A stretch of 64,000 nt of DNA from Saccharomycopsis crataegensis. Taxonomy: Eukaryota; Ascomycota; Saccharomycetes; Ascoideales; Saccharomycopsidaceae. The position numbers and the translations under genes were made by a program. How positions within the stretch are numbered: position 1 is the stretch's first letter; every line of letters starts with the position of its first letter. Below, piece by piece: positions 40,205 to 50,060 of this stretch. The stretch spans positions 1,550,001-1,614,000 of the forward strand of contig NW_027043829.1 in assembly GCF_037102585.1 (NCBI RefSeq), given 5' to 3'. Below the pieces are notes generated by a model, which did not search any database, was not told the origin of the DNA, and was given only the letters and a program-made list of their open reading frames with translations.

Positions 40205-40817
40205 TTTTATCTAGTAGAGTGTTAGTAAAGAAATTTTTTGCTCCACGTTTAAAGTGACAATCGAAACACCCACAAATTGTCCACAGGATAATCAAAAACT
40301 GATCGATATTCTTCCTTTTTGACACAATAGTTATCAAACGTCTAAGACTGTAAAAGGGAGAAGAAAAAAAAAATCTCAGCAAAAAAAAAACAACAAGCAA
40401 GAAAAAAAGACACCAAATCCGCCCCCCCGCCAACATACGACTTGTGACGAAAAAAAAAAAAAAAGGTTGACAGAATAGCGGATAAAAAACAAGATCTGGA
40501 GTTGAGACAGATATCGTTAATCTCCAATAATATATAAATGCCAACCGATTGCCAGTTGCTGAGCAATGGTAAGAGAAATGGGGGAGCCGCGATGGTGTGT
40601 ATGGGTGTGCGATGCCTGCCTGCCTGCCACACAGGGAGGCAAAGTACAAAAAAATAAGCGATAAAAAAACGCCCTGCCAAAACACGAACAAATGATGAGA
40701 GATGTAGGGCTGAATGTTTCGTTACATTGTCATGTTGCTTGAATGTGATTCAGATCTTGTTGGCAATTTGTTTGGGTGTTGATGGGGTGACAGTGGACAT
40801 CTTTTGATGGGAGTTTC

Positions 40818-40919
40818 CTAAAAAAAAAAAAAAAAGCTGATACGTGTGATGATGATATTGTGGGCGGCTAGTGGATGCTGTGACAGATAGATAGATGGAG
40901 ATGATGGTGATATACATAC
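40818..40919 (-). other. Possible leader intron upstream of RHO1
   Basis: On the minus strand a GTATGT donor at 40919-40914 and a T14-AG acceptor at 40819-40818 bound 102 bp. No CTAAC branch site is visible, unlike every other intron here, so this is tentative. A 16-codon ATG frame begins at 40800, shortly after the acceptor. Confidence 0.25.
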
Positions 40920-41221
40920 CGTGTATATTTAGGAAAGACAATTGGAAGGATGGATAAGAAATAAGGTGGATGAAGGAAGGAAGGGGCCAAATGTAGAGAT
41001 TAGTGGAATAAGTAGAAAAAGGCAGACAAAAAATTCCAGTGTTATTTAAAGGGCAGAAAGAAGTGGGAAAAGGGAAAAAAAAAAAAAAAAAAAAGATTTT
41101 GATTTTTTGTTACAAAAAAAGACCCCCGCCAGCGCACGCAACGCCCGACGCCCCCCAAATTATTGTGCTTTGATACGCGCGCTGCAGAGATAACCAATTG
41201 ACATGATGGTTTACTGCTATA

Positions 41222-41258
41222 TCATATTATATTATATTATGTTATATTATATCAAATT
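41222..41258. repeat. (ATATT)n pentanucleotide repeat
   Basis: About six imperfect ATATT units upstream of RHO1. Confidence 0.6.
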
Positions 41259-41656
41259 ATACAATTATATTCCATGTCAGTTGGTAATAATAACAACTGC
41301 CAAACAATGCAATTGCAATATATATTATGTATATCCCTCGAAGTAAAAAACCAGCACGATACAAAAAAGTAAGTCATTCATTCTGGCATACTGATAAAAT
41401 AAAAACAAAGCAATTCACTTTTCTCTCTTATATATGTATATGTCACTTTTTATTTCCGGTTTACTCCTCACCAGTTACAAGTCCATATATAAATACATAT
41501 ATCGCTACTCTAAATATAACATATCATTAAATGACAAAATGACAAAAACATCGCAAGACCAGCTTTCTCTATCCATATCCTGTCCAAGAAAAAGTACAAT
41601 TCATAAACCAAACCTAATAGCAACGATTAGCACTATTATCTAATCCTCAACTTCTC

Positions 41657-42004
41657 TCAAAGCTTGATTCTGGAATTATTACGAATGACCGCAATCTGAC
41701 ACCCACAGAATCCTAAAAACAAGGCGTAGACAAATGCAGCGCCCCACAAAGTGTGTGACACAGCTACACCGTCTTCTGGGGCACTGGTTGATCCAAGTAA
41801 AGCCTCGTGTCCCTGGTGGAAAAGCATCCCAAGGAACCCAAGAATAACCACCCCAAAGGCAGAGACGACGGTACAAAAGTAAGCTTTAGCGGGCTAAAAT
41901 ACCAATGTTAGAATGAATCAAGAAGAAAGAGAGAAAAAAAAAAAAAGCAGAAGATGATAATAAGAGTTGGTTATTTTAAAACATACTGTGGTTAGAGCCT
42001 TCAT
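41657..42004 (-). CDS. V-ATPase Vo subunit f (YPR170W-B homolog, two exons)
   Basis: A small two-helix membrane subunit of the vacuolar proton pump's Vo ring sector. Exons are 42004..41987 (six codons, MKALTT) and 41893..41657. The 93-bp intron has GTATGT, a CTAAC branch and ends TTTAG. The joined 84-residue protein reads PAKAYFCTVVSAFGVVILG, then GHEALLGSTSAPEDGVAVSHT and a second helix. It parallels yeast YPR170W-B (85 residues; AFGVVIL, NDPEDGPAVAHT as I recall it), which was seen in Vo structures and named subunit f. The second exon alone lacks a good start, so the intron is needed. Confidence 0.85.
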
Positions 42005-42512
42005 GTTTCTATTGGGAAAAGTATAGTCTGGCAATGAATGGATAGTGAGTGATGTATGTATGTCTATTTATTTTTATTTTTTTTTTCCTCGTTCCGCAAA
42101 TTCGCCTTGTTTGTTGCCCGGCCTGTGGGTATAATATATACCAACAATTGTATTTGGGATATATTTATTATGATAAGCAAAATGATAGAGCGAAATATTA
42201 TATTTGGAGAAGAAGATTATTGGTGTGATATTGTTAACTATTTTTTTTTTTCTTTCTTTTTTTTCATTTGTTCATACAAGGAGTTTCGCTATGTATAGCT
42301 AACAATAAATGGATAATCATTATACAATCGAGGTTACCATACAACTCAGACACCTTAATGAAGGCCGCACAATTATAGGTATTCTATAATGGACATACAA
42401 AATTTTCTAATTCAGATAGTATATACAAAACCTAAGGAAAAGAAGAAGAAAGAAGAAAATCATTCAGCATATAAGAAATAAATGCAAAAAATATATCAGC
42501 ATACCTCAACTA
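42005..42512. promoter_or_regulatory. Promoter of V-ATPase subunit f gene, 3' of SDH4
   Basis: About 510 bp with T runs near 42070-42088 and 42240-42266. No gene recognised. Confidence 0.35.
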
Positions 42513-43112
42513 TTAATTTACCCAACCGTCATCGTTTTTTCCCAAGGCCTTCCAAAGACTTCTACTGATTTCAAACATCCCTGGGGTATTAGTTTCTAAC
42601 TCATAAAGGCCGTAGAACGCCACACAAGTACCCAAAAATAAGGTTCTCATCGACAAGGTGTGCCATGGGCCAAATCTTCTTTTTGGAATATAGTCAATGA
42701 TGCATGATTGCCAACCAGCATGACAGTGGACTAATAATAACGTGCCCAACAACGAGTCTAATAAAGGAAGGTCGACATCCATGACAAACGGGGTGATGAA
42801 GAGAGGGACCATCGGTACGGCAACCATACGCTCATAAGTCCAGTGATAAGAACCGTGCCAGTAGTCAGGAGGAGGGGCCTTGTATGGTTCATTGATGGTA
42901 CCGACAATAAGTCCAGGAGGATCGTTTTTGAGCTTATATTTGGACCAATTGATCGTAAATCTAGATTTCCACGAAGGCTTAGGCTTTGATCCATCACGCT
43001 TGAAGAGGTTGAAAGAGATAGGGCGGACAGGGGAGACATGAGGACGAAAAGACCCTAAGAGTGATCTCTGGGGAAGAGAGTGGAGAGGCGATCGTAGCGA
43101 ATTGGAGAACAT
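42513..43112 (-). CDS. SDH4: Succinate dehydrogenase membrane anchor subunit
   Basis: A 199-residue CybS-type anchor subunit of mitochondrial complex II. The chosen start is ATG at 43112; it begins with a basic, Ser/Arg-rich targeting sequence (MFSNSLRSPLHSLPQRSLLGSFR). An upstream frame extension lacks mitochondrial character. The conserved SDH4/TIM18 block is seen: GSYHWTYERMVAVPMVPLF, then HCHAGWQSCIIDYIPKRRFG, with three membrane helices. The His of HCHAGW and the following D-Y match the ubiquinone/heme region of Sdh4. Tim18-type paralogues share this fold and are the main alternative. Divergent from the poly-Gln gene, with a CACGTG at 43234. Confidence 0.88.
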   Translation of the reverse strand: MFSNSLRSPLHSLPQRSLLGSFRPHVSPVRPISFNLFKRDGSKPKPSWKSRFTINWSKYKLKNDPPGLIVGTINEPYKAPPPDYWHGSYHWTYERMVAVPMVPLFITPFVMDVDLPLLDSLLGTLLLVHCHAGWQSCIIDYIPKRRFGPWHTLSMRTLFLGTCVAFYGLYELETNTPGMFEISRSLWKALGKNDDGWVN

Positions 43113-44002
43113 TATTTTTGATGTGCACAAGCTGAGATTAATAAATATATGAAGATCAACTATTGTGTATTTCACCACCATCAGAGAAAAAAGAGAAGAA
43201 AAAAAAAAAAAAAAAAAAAGGTTGATCTCTTATCACGTGCGTTATCACATGGCACAGGAGAAACCCTTTTCCCGCTGTCCTTCATGCTGGAGATACCCAT
43301 AGATAGATAGGAGGGAAGATATATATATCTATATATTATGATGGAAGGTAATTCCATGCACTCGCATAGCTGTCATAGTTATTACGCCACTACCAGACAA
43401 TACCTAGACATAGACATATATATAAGTAAATATAAACACATCATGGAATGAAAACCCCATAAAAAAATGTAAAAAAAAAGTCTCATAAGCACCCACTGCA
43501 CCTCAATGCAAAAGCGCATTCAATCCAATTTACTCTCCAAAACTCTTTTTTCTACTTTTTTTTTTCCTTCTCGCCTCTGTGAACAAATTACTTTGAAGGG
43601 CGTATTATCCAGTTCCCTTGAGATCGCTCTGCCTGTTTTTCCGTTTCTACTTTTCATTTAGATCATCACAGCTACCACCATCCTCCGCTCATCATCGCTT
43701 TCCAATTGGTGTTCTTTCATCTTCTTTTGTGTGTGTATTGTTTGTTGATTCCATATATCACTGCCTCCCCGACCGATTGCTGTTCAAAAAAAAAAATAAA
43801 AAAATAAAAAAAAGAAACTCCATCGATCTTCATTAATCTTATTATATTAATCATCTTCTTTTAATTAGGATATAGTATTATTATCTCTTTCTGCTTCTCT
43901 TTATTTCCCTTCTAACTTGCTCTTTTTTTTTTTTTATCTTGGTAACTATACCATTGAAAAATCAATCCGCCATCAATTCACTCTCCTTTTCCACCATCAA
44001 AT
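43113..44002. promoter_or_regulatory. Divergent promoter, SDH4 / poly-Gln protein gene
   Basis: 890 bp. An A run of about 20 lies at 43200-43219. A CACGTG E-box occurs at 43234-43239, about 120 bp upstream of SDH4, and a lone CCAAT further away. The plus-strand side is T/C-rich, like a long leader for the poly-Gln gene. Confidence 0.4.
43234..43239. promoter_or_regulatory. CACGTG E-box upstream of SDH4
   Basis: Palindromic Cbf1-type site, in the context TTATCACGTGCGTTATCAC. Its position about 120 bp upstream of the SDH4 ATG is typical for an activator site. Function inferred. Confidence 0.4.
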
Positions 44003-44405
44003 ATGACCCGATTAACTCGTTCTTCCACCGCTGTTGCTCCTTCAGATCACTCAGCAATTGTGACTTTACATTACTCTCCTCAAAAATACCACCAACGCTT
44101 CCCATCCAGTTTGCCTACTAAAAGGAGAAAACTATCATCGTCTACAAACCAACAAAAGTCAATGGTATCAAGTGGCCCGGTGGTCAATAAGACCCCTTAC
44201 AAATTGCCTCACAAATCTCAAATGACGGCACCTTCGATCGAGCTTGTTGATTCGCTTCGATCATTCAAGTTCCGCACCAATAATTCATCAGAGTTTTCCC
44301 AATCCCAACGAGATTGGGAAAACATGTCGGAAAAAGTGGTTTGCGCATTAAAGTGGTACAAGACGTTGCTGAAGTATGCAGAAATAAAGAAACTCCAACT
44401 TGAGC

Positions 44406-44443
<38 letters not shown>

Positions 44444-44968
44444 AAAGAAGAAGAAGCAAAAATCAAGCCTGAGACATCACAAATAATCCCATCGACGACA
44501 ATAAAATCAACCGATTTGCAAAATCACTCGACCGACCAATCACAAGCCAATAGCCATCACACGCCAATATCATCAGATAAACCCCTGGTATCCTCCAATT
44601 TTTCTACCACACACTCTTCAGTTGTCGCAAATAGAACTTCCACTGCTTCGTCAGTTGAAGATGACCAATACCCTATACCTTCCAGTCCCACCAGCAGCAA
44701 TACACATTCGCCTAGTACATTAACCCCATCCCCCACCCCCAGCCCCCATTATTCCAATGAGACCACCAGAACCACCAGCAGGCCCACCGCCACGAGAAAT
44801 CAAGTAAATTACGAACTTACCGAGGTGAATGATTTCAGCGCCACCGACCATAATATCCTGACAAGATCTTCCAATCGAGCGCCCCAGCCGATGGGAAATA
44901 TCAATCAACCCAATGGTCTCCCCGCTTTTGAAACTCGGTCGACGGTCGAAGTGGGTACTGATCATTGA
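44003..44968 (+). CDS. Orphan low-complexity protein with poly-Gln tract
   Basis: A 321-residue protein I do not recognise. The N-terminal 45 residues contain VTLHYSPQKYHQRFPSS followed by a basic KRRKLSSS, which could be a nuclear signal. A helical segment at about 105-140 (WENMSEKVVCALKWYKTLLKYAEIKKLQLE) leads into about 14 Gln encoded by CAA repeats at 44405-44443, then a Glu/Lys stretch. The second half is Ser/Thr/Pro rich. The central helix plus poly-Gln suggests a transcription-related protein, which is only inference. A 12-bp perfect inverted repeat at 44293-44323 lies inside the coding region. Confidence 0.6.
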
Positions 44969-45787
44969 ATCAAATGTACATATACTACTGGGAATATTCT
45001 AGAATAGATCTCATGGCGCTATTGATTATCGCCACAAGTTTTCTTTACAAACCTAATCATCATCAGGCATTTTTTTTCTTGCAATTTCAATATCATTTAG
45101 TTCTAAAACGTCACATTTGAGACAATCATTTTCTTTTTTTTTTTTTTCATTTTTTACTTTTTTTTTTCCGTTGATCATAAATTGGTTGACTATATAATAC
45201 GTAAATGCATATTGATATTGATTTTTTGATAATGTTCAGCATTTGAAACTCTTTATTATGAACGTGGTACTCTAGCTTTTTTGTTGTTGTTGTTGTTGTG
45301 GTTGAAAGACACTTTATGATTCCTACCTACGCTTGACTAGCTAGCGCTTGAGGTGGTATACACAAGCTTATTTTGTGACAGACCACCCGAATGTTGGAGC
45401 TTGCCATTGACAATAAGATACCACGGGTTTCCAAGGTAGGTAATTCTTGTTGAACCGTTGACTTCCCGGACAATAAGCAATCCAACAGAGATACACAACA
45501 ACAATAAAACAAGTTGACGATGGATCAATTACCGGCATGATCTCCCTGCAGGTGTGTGCATGCACTGTGATTGTGTTGCCGGCCGGGACGGTGGATTCTC
45601 TCCCATCCGGTGCTTCTCAGCCAAAAGGAGAAGAAAGCCTGGTGACTGAAACTAGAATAGTGAGATAATAATAACAGTAATCACAAGAACATTAATTATA
45701 AATATAGTTATAATAACAGCAACAACAATAATAATAATAATAGTAGTAGCAGCAAGAAAGAAAGAGAAAGGTCGATCTCTTCCATTC

Positions 45788-45793
45788 CACGTG
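45788..45793. promoter_or_regulatory. CACGTG E-box upstream of phospholipase B gene
   Basis: Palindromic Cbf1-type core about 760 bp upstream of the phospholipase B ATG. Function inferred. Confidence 0.3.
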
Positions 45794-46455
45794 ACAGTCA
45801 CCCTGCGTCTGGATCCACCAACATCGCACACGGCACATATTATATACTACAATGTCGATGATGACGATCTTTTTTGTTAGTGAAAATGCGGTAATATTCG
45901 TGGGAACTACATTCAGAAAGAGTGACAGAAAATAAATTCGGGCTATTCTTCTGATCCGTCTGACTTCTTGGCTGGAAGTATTTCATCTTGGCCGATTTTT
46001 CAATTGCAGGTGACACAACAACAACAACAACAACAAAAAACCGTTTGGACCCCAGGGACCTCTGGAAAATAAATCCTCAGACTACCGTAGGTACAAAGGT
46101 AGATCATGAAGCTGTCACTATTTGCAAGATCTCTATGGATACATATCTCTACCAGCGCTCATGGCTAACGGCATTCCAAGATAAATCATGGATGCAAAAT
46201 TGGATTGAGATAATGAACAAAAAGTACAATAAAAAATATATACACTACTAGCTGCTGCTGCTGCTGCAGCACGATGCGCATATCCTCGCTGCACTAATCG
46301 CTATTATTGCCTTGTCTTGAACGTTTTCCATTGCAATTCATAAATAGTACTTAATCATGTTCAATTACCGGATAAAAAAAAATCATGGAGAAATTAAACT
46401 CTTATATAAGGGACCATATATTTCTATAGAAGAGACAAGAAGAGAAAAAAACAAA

Positions 46456-46535
46456 AAATAAAAATAAAAAAAGATAACAAATAAAAATAAAAAAAGATAA
46501 CAAATAAAAATAAAAAAAGATAACAAATAAAAACA
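46456..46535. repeat. 23-bp tandem repeat, 3.4 copies
   Basis: Three exact copies of an A-rich 23-bp unit (ending GATAAC) occupy 46456-46478, 46479-46501 and 46502-46524, with a partial fourth copy to 46535. The array ends 17 bp before the phospholipase B ATG, so it lies in the 5' leader or core promoter. Confidence 0.9.
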
Positions 46536-46552
46536 ACTTTGAGAATATCCCC

Positions 46553-48238
46553 ATGCTTCCTCAAAAATTACTACTTCAAGTCCTCTTTGCCTGGACCTCC
46601 GTGGCCTGGTCACCAACCAACTCTTATGCTCCTGCCTACGTGACCTGTCCTGATGTTTCCCTCGTCCGCGATGCTTCAAAATTGAGTGATTCCGAAACCG
46701 AATGGGTCGCTAAACGTACCGAAATCACCAAGAAAAACCTCGGCTTGTTCCTCGAATACTCCACCAGCTTGGACTCTCTGGAATATCAATCCCTTTTAGA
46801 AGATGATACCATCAAGATCGGCCTCAGTTTCTCCGGAGGTGGGTATCGTGCAATGCTCAGTGGTGGAGGTCAGTTATCTGGTTTGGACAACAGAACCACC
46901 GGAGCGTTCGAGCATGGTTTAGGAGGGTTGCTTGAGTCCTCCACTTATATTGCCGGGCTTTCTGGAGGGAATTGGCTCGTGGGTACATTGGCATTGAATA
47001 ATTGGACCAGTGTCGAAGAGATTTCAACCAGTGATACTATTTGGAACTTGAATGAGCCATTATATGCCCTTGGAGGGGAGAACTACATTAAAGATTATGA
47101 GTATTGGGACGAATGGATCAAAGATATCAAGGCAAAACAAAAAGCCGGTTTCGAAGTCAGTCTCATTGACGTGTGGGCTAGAGCATTATCAACGGTATTT
47201 TCCGAATCAGCGGAAATTGGGGCCGCTGATACTTGGTCGACCATTGCTAGCAGTGATGTTTTCACTAATGCCCAAATGCCATTCCCAATCTCGATTTCTG
47301 ACGCGTTTATTTCTCTTGTAGAACTAACCTCGACTGATACCACCATTATCGAGACCAATCCGTTTGAACTTGGTAGTTGGGACCCAACCCTTGATGCCTT
47401 CACCTTGGTGCAGTATTTGGGTTCCAATTTGACCGATGGGGAGCCATACGATTCTCAAAGTTGTGTTGAAGGATTTGACAATGGTGGGTTCATCATGGCC
47501 AGTTCCTCAGATGTCTTCAACATCCCTGCTGATGATTTGGGGGAAGAATTATCGGGAATTCTTGCCAATGCCATCGATGGGATCACTACCACCAGTGTCG
47601 ATAAAGCAATTTATCCAAACCCGTTCTACCAAAGTGCTTATGGTACTCAGGACGATTTCGCCAACGATAAATACCTTTACCTCGTTGATGGTTCGGAAGG
47701 TGGGGAAAATGTCCCAGTGGCCCCAGTCACTTTAACCAAACGTTCCACTGATCTTGTGCTTGCATTTGATAATAGTGCCGACACTTCTGACAACTGGCCA
47801 AATGGTGCCTCAATCGTTTCGACTTACGAAAGACAATTCTCGGCAATTGGGGCCCCATACTCTTTCCCATACGTGCCACCAACTTCCACGTTTTTGGCAA
47901 AAAATTTTACCCATCGTCCAGTATTCTTTGGTTGTGATGCCACTAACTTGACCGAGCTTTCCAGTATTCCTCCATTGGTGGTATATATTGCTAATTCTGA
48001 CTATTCCTTCGCTTCGAATACCAAAACTTTACAATTACAATACACCGATGAACAGAAACTTGGAATGATTCAAAATGGATTTGAAGTGGTCACGAGAAAC
48101 AATTTGACCGAGGATTCTAACTGGGCCACTTGTGTTGGGTGTGCGGCAATTAGAAGAGCTCAAGAAAGAGCTGGGATCGAACAAAGTGATGTTTGTCAAC
48201 AATGTTTTACTGATTATTGTTGGGATGGTGAAGTGTAG
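46553..48238 (+). CDS. Secreted phospholipase B / lysophospholipase
   Basis: A 561-residue secreted enzyme that removes acyl chains from glycerophospholipids. A signal peptide covers about residues 1-24. The fungal PLB (cPLA2-like) motifs are present: SFSGGGYRAMLSGGG (oxyanion region and Arg), GLSGGNWLVGTLALNNW with nucleophile Ser 137, and VDGSEGGENVP with Asp 379. About ten N-x-S/T sites suit a glycoprotein. The Cys-rich end (CVGCAAI, CQQCFTDYCWDG) is typical. Unlike many Candida and Saccharomyces PLBs it has no Ser-rich tail and no hydrophobic GPI-anchor signal, so it is probably released. The family has several paralogues, hence no symbol. A second plausible name is PLB3-type. Confidence 0.92.
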   Translation: MLPQKLLLQVLFAWTSVAWSPTNSYAPAYVTCPDVSLVRDASKLSDSETEWVAKRTEITKKNLGLFLEYSTSLDSLEYQSLLEDDTIKIGLSFSGGGYRAMLSGGGQLSGLDNRTTGAFEHGLGGLLESSTYIAGLSGGNWLVGTLALNNWTSVEEISTSDTIWNLNEPLYALGGENYIKDYEYWDEWIKDIKAKQKAGFEVSLIDVWARALSTVFSESAEIGAADTWSTIASSDVFTNAQMPFPISISDAFISLVELTSTDTTIIETNPFELGSWDPTLDAFTLVQYLGSNLTDGEPYDSQSCVEGFDNGGFIMASSSDVFNIPADDLGEELSGILANAIDGITTTSVDKAIYPNPFYQSAYGTQDDFANDKYLYLVDGSEGGENVPVAPVTLTKRSTDLVLAFDNSADTSDNWPNGASIVSTYERQFSAIGAPYSFPYVPPTSTFLAKNFTHRPVFFGCDATNLTELSSIPPLVVYIANSDYSFASNTKTLQLQYTDEQKLGMIQNGFEVVTRNNLTEDSNWATCVGCAAIRRAQERAGIEQSDVCQQCFTDYCWDGEV

Positions 48239-48305
48239 TTGGTGTGTTACACTGGTTATTTATTATCATACTGAAAATTTAGATTTTTTTTTACTGTCTA
48301 TTTTA

Positions 48306-48360
48306 TTTTGTTTTGTTTTGTTTTGTTTTGTTTTGTTTTGTTTTGTTTTGTTTTGTTTTG
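48306..48360. repeat. (TTTTG)11 microsatellite
   Basis: Eleven uninterrupted TTTTG units, about 70 bp past the phospholipase B stop, probably in the 3' UTR. Confidence 0.95.
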
Positions 48361-49088
48361 TTATTTGCTCTTTTTTTTATTTGCTATTCTTTATTGTTTC
48401 AACTTCATTTGTTCTCAAAAAAGAAAAAAAAAACCGCTACTATTCCTGCTCGCTATCGTTTCAACTACATTTATTCTCAGAAAATCTTCTACTATCGCTA
48501 TTCATTATTGTTTAAACTTCATTTATTCTTGAAAAAGAAATAAAAAAAAAAAAAAAGATTGTAGCTATTACTATTCTAACATTTCTATTCTGAATTTCGT
48601 AGTTTTCTTGTTTTTTTTTTGTTTTTTTTTCACTGTAATCGTTCTTTTAGTACAAAAAATCAAATGAATCATTCATTAGACAATTTAATTTCCGGGACTG
48701 ATATTAAGACCTATACATTGTGTCACATATAGACTTACGTTCTCTTTCATTATTTTTTTTCCCCTGTTAGAAATAGCAATAGTGAACATGACTGAAACAA
48801 GAAGATCATAATTGGGAATCTCTATTATGATAAATTCAATCCACAATCAATATTTTCAAACTATGATATTAAGCAATACACATGTCAAAGAAAAACCACG
48901 GCTATGCACGTTTGGAAAACAACCGTTATTATGCTTTTCGATTGGGCCAAGAGTTATTAATAATACTTTCTGCAATGACTTTACAGGCAAGCATGATAAC
49001 TAAGAATATCGTAATTTTAATTCCTATATGCTATTATGGAGCTGAAATCCTCTTTATAAATGGTGGGCCGAGGTTTTTTTTTCCCCCT

Positions 49089-49124
<36 letters not shown>

Positions 49125-49125
49125 G
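49089..49125. repeat. (CT)n microsatellite
   Basis: About 12 CT dinucleotides, an interruption (AT), then about five more. Confidence 0.85.
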
Positions 49126-49196
49126 CGTCTATTGTCTTGAAATACCTTTGCGAGGCTTCAATCAAACCCCTAAAAATATCAATAACCCTGTGTATT

Positions 49197-50060
49197 TTAC
49201 AATTTCGCCACTGGTTCCGAAATTTTCATCCCACACCATTCACTAATATCAAGGGCCACTTGTCTAGCGGCTCTAATTTCCTCTAATGTTGCTCCATTAT
49301 TCTGGGCTCCTCTCAAATGCCCCTTCAATTGAGGATTGACATCCTGGGGTACAAGACAAGCAATCACTACCAAACTACTCTCTTTGGCCCCCAACACCCC
49401 AGTGAACGACAATAACGGGCCGTACACATGATCCAAGGCGTAGTCCAACATATCAGGATACGCGGTTTCCATTTGCCCCTGGACCCTTCGTGATACTTTC
49501 CCATATACCACATCCCAAAACTCTCGACCTCTGGCACGTTCTTGTTCATGGGTAAGTCCTTCTTTTTGCCTAATGTGGGTGGATTCTCGGAGATCCAATG
49601 GAGTGGTGTGTCGAAGTAACGTCATGGCGTTGATACACCGTGGTAGTCCTCCCAATGCCGCGCCTTTCAATAATGCTTCCCTGAGCTCATTGGCGATTTG
49701 TCGCTGTTTTAGTTTATTCACAATATTTTCACAACTCATGATGATTGACTCGAGGGTTTGTGGAGGGGTCCCATCGGTCGATAAATTCGTCACACGGTTC
49801 AGTTGATCAATGGCGGCTTCAGCAGTAGCAAGATTATTGGGAGATTGCACAAGGGCCATATGGAAAATCTTGGGGATTTCCTCGGGATGATTACAAATGG
49901 CGAACGCAGCAGCGGCGATGAAGTACCATGAGTTTTCGAGGGCTGGGGTACGTGCAAGTGTTAGGAGTCGTTGTGGGGTAAGAATTGTGTGGGCAGTGGT
50001 GGTCCCAGAGTTAACACTCTTGGATCTGAGAAGGTTCCGAAGCGACGCGAGGTAATTCAT
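49197..50060 (-). CDS. Carboxymuconolactone decarboxylase-like (AhpD fold) protein
   Basis: A 287-residue protein with the all-helical CMD/AhpD-like fold. The C-terminal part has the usual helix pair: FWDVVYGKVSRRV then YPDMLDYALDHVYGPLLSF, followed by ESSLVVIACLVPQDVNPQLKGHLRGAQNNGATLEEI, the motif around the family's H-x-x-G-A-x-N-x-G-A-T-x-x-E-I box. The Cys pair of AhpD peroxidases is absent, so a peroxidase role is unlikely. The N-terminus is basic and could target mitochondria. The first half (helical) resembles fungal relatives of unknown function. I know no clear substrate. Confidence 0.75.
   Translation of the reverse strand: MNYLASLRNLLRSKSVNSGTTTAHTILTPQRLLTLARTPALENSWYFIAAAAFAICNHPEEIPKIFHMALVQSPNNLATAEAAIDQLNRVTNLSTDGTPPQTLESIIMSCENIVNKLKQRQIANELREALLKGAALGGLPRCINAMTLLRHTTPLDLRESTHIRQKEGLTHEQERARGREFWDVVYGKVSRRVQGQMETAYPDMLDYALDHVYGPLLSFTGVLGAKESSLVVIACLVPQDVNPQLKGHLRGAQNNGATLEEIRAARQVALDISEWCGMKISEPVAKL

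Larger units (their letters stand above)
40205..41656. promoter_or_regulatory. Long upstream region of RHO1
   Basis: 1.45 kb, covering RHO1's promoter and leader and the 3' end of the next minus-strand gene. It holds many A runs, a TGCC repeat near 40614-40628 and an (ATATT)n-like run at about 41222-41258. A possible leader intron is at 40818-40919. No protein gene is supported; the frames near 41327-41643 show no domain features. Confidence 0.4.
44969..46552. promoter_or_regulatory. Long region upstream of the phospholipase B gene
   Basis: 1.6 kb without a firmly supported gene. It contains a (GTT)n run near 45280-45300, a GC-richer part at 45330-45660 with overlapping short minus-strand frames, a (TAA/CAA)n stretch at 45700-45750, a CACGTG at 45788-45793, an (ACA)n run at 46007-46033, a CTG-repeat at about 46252-46270, and three 23-bp repeats next to the phospholipase ATG. 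Confidence 0.45.
48239..49196. other. Intergenic between convergent genes
   Basis: 960 bp between two 3' ends, dominated by simple repeats: (TTTTG)11 at 48306-48360, A/T runs and a (CT)n tract at 49089-49125. A frame starting at ATG 48882 encodes about 57 plausible residues but shows no recognisable domain and is not called. Confidence 0.4.

Noticed and set aside
45988-46251. 87-codon plus-strand frame upstream of the phospholipase gene
   Set aside because: It starts at TTG, carries a Thr repeat from an ACA microsatellite and shows no domain.
48882-49060. ATG-initiated frame of about 57 plausible residues between convergent genes
   Set aside because: No family resemblance and it runs into the CT repeat; not supported as a gene.
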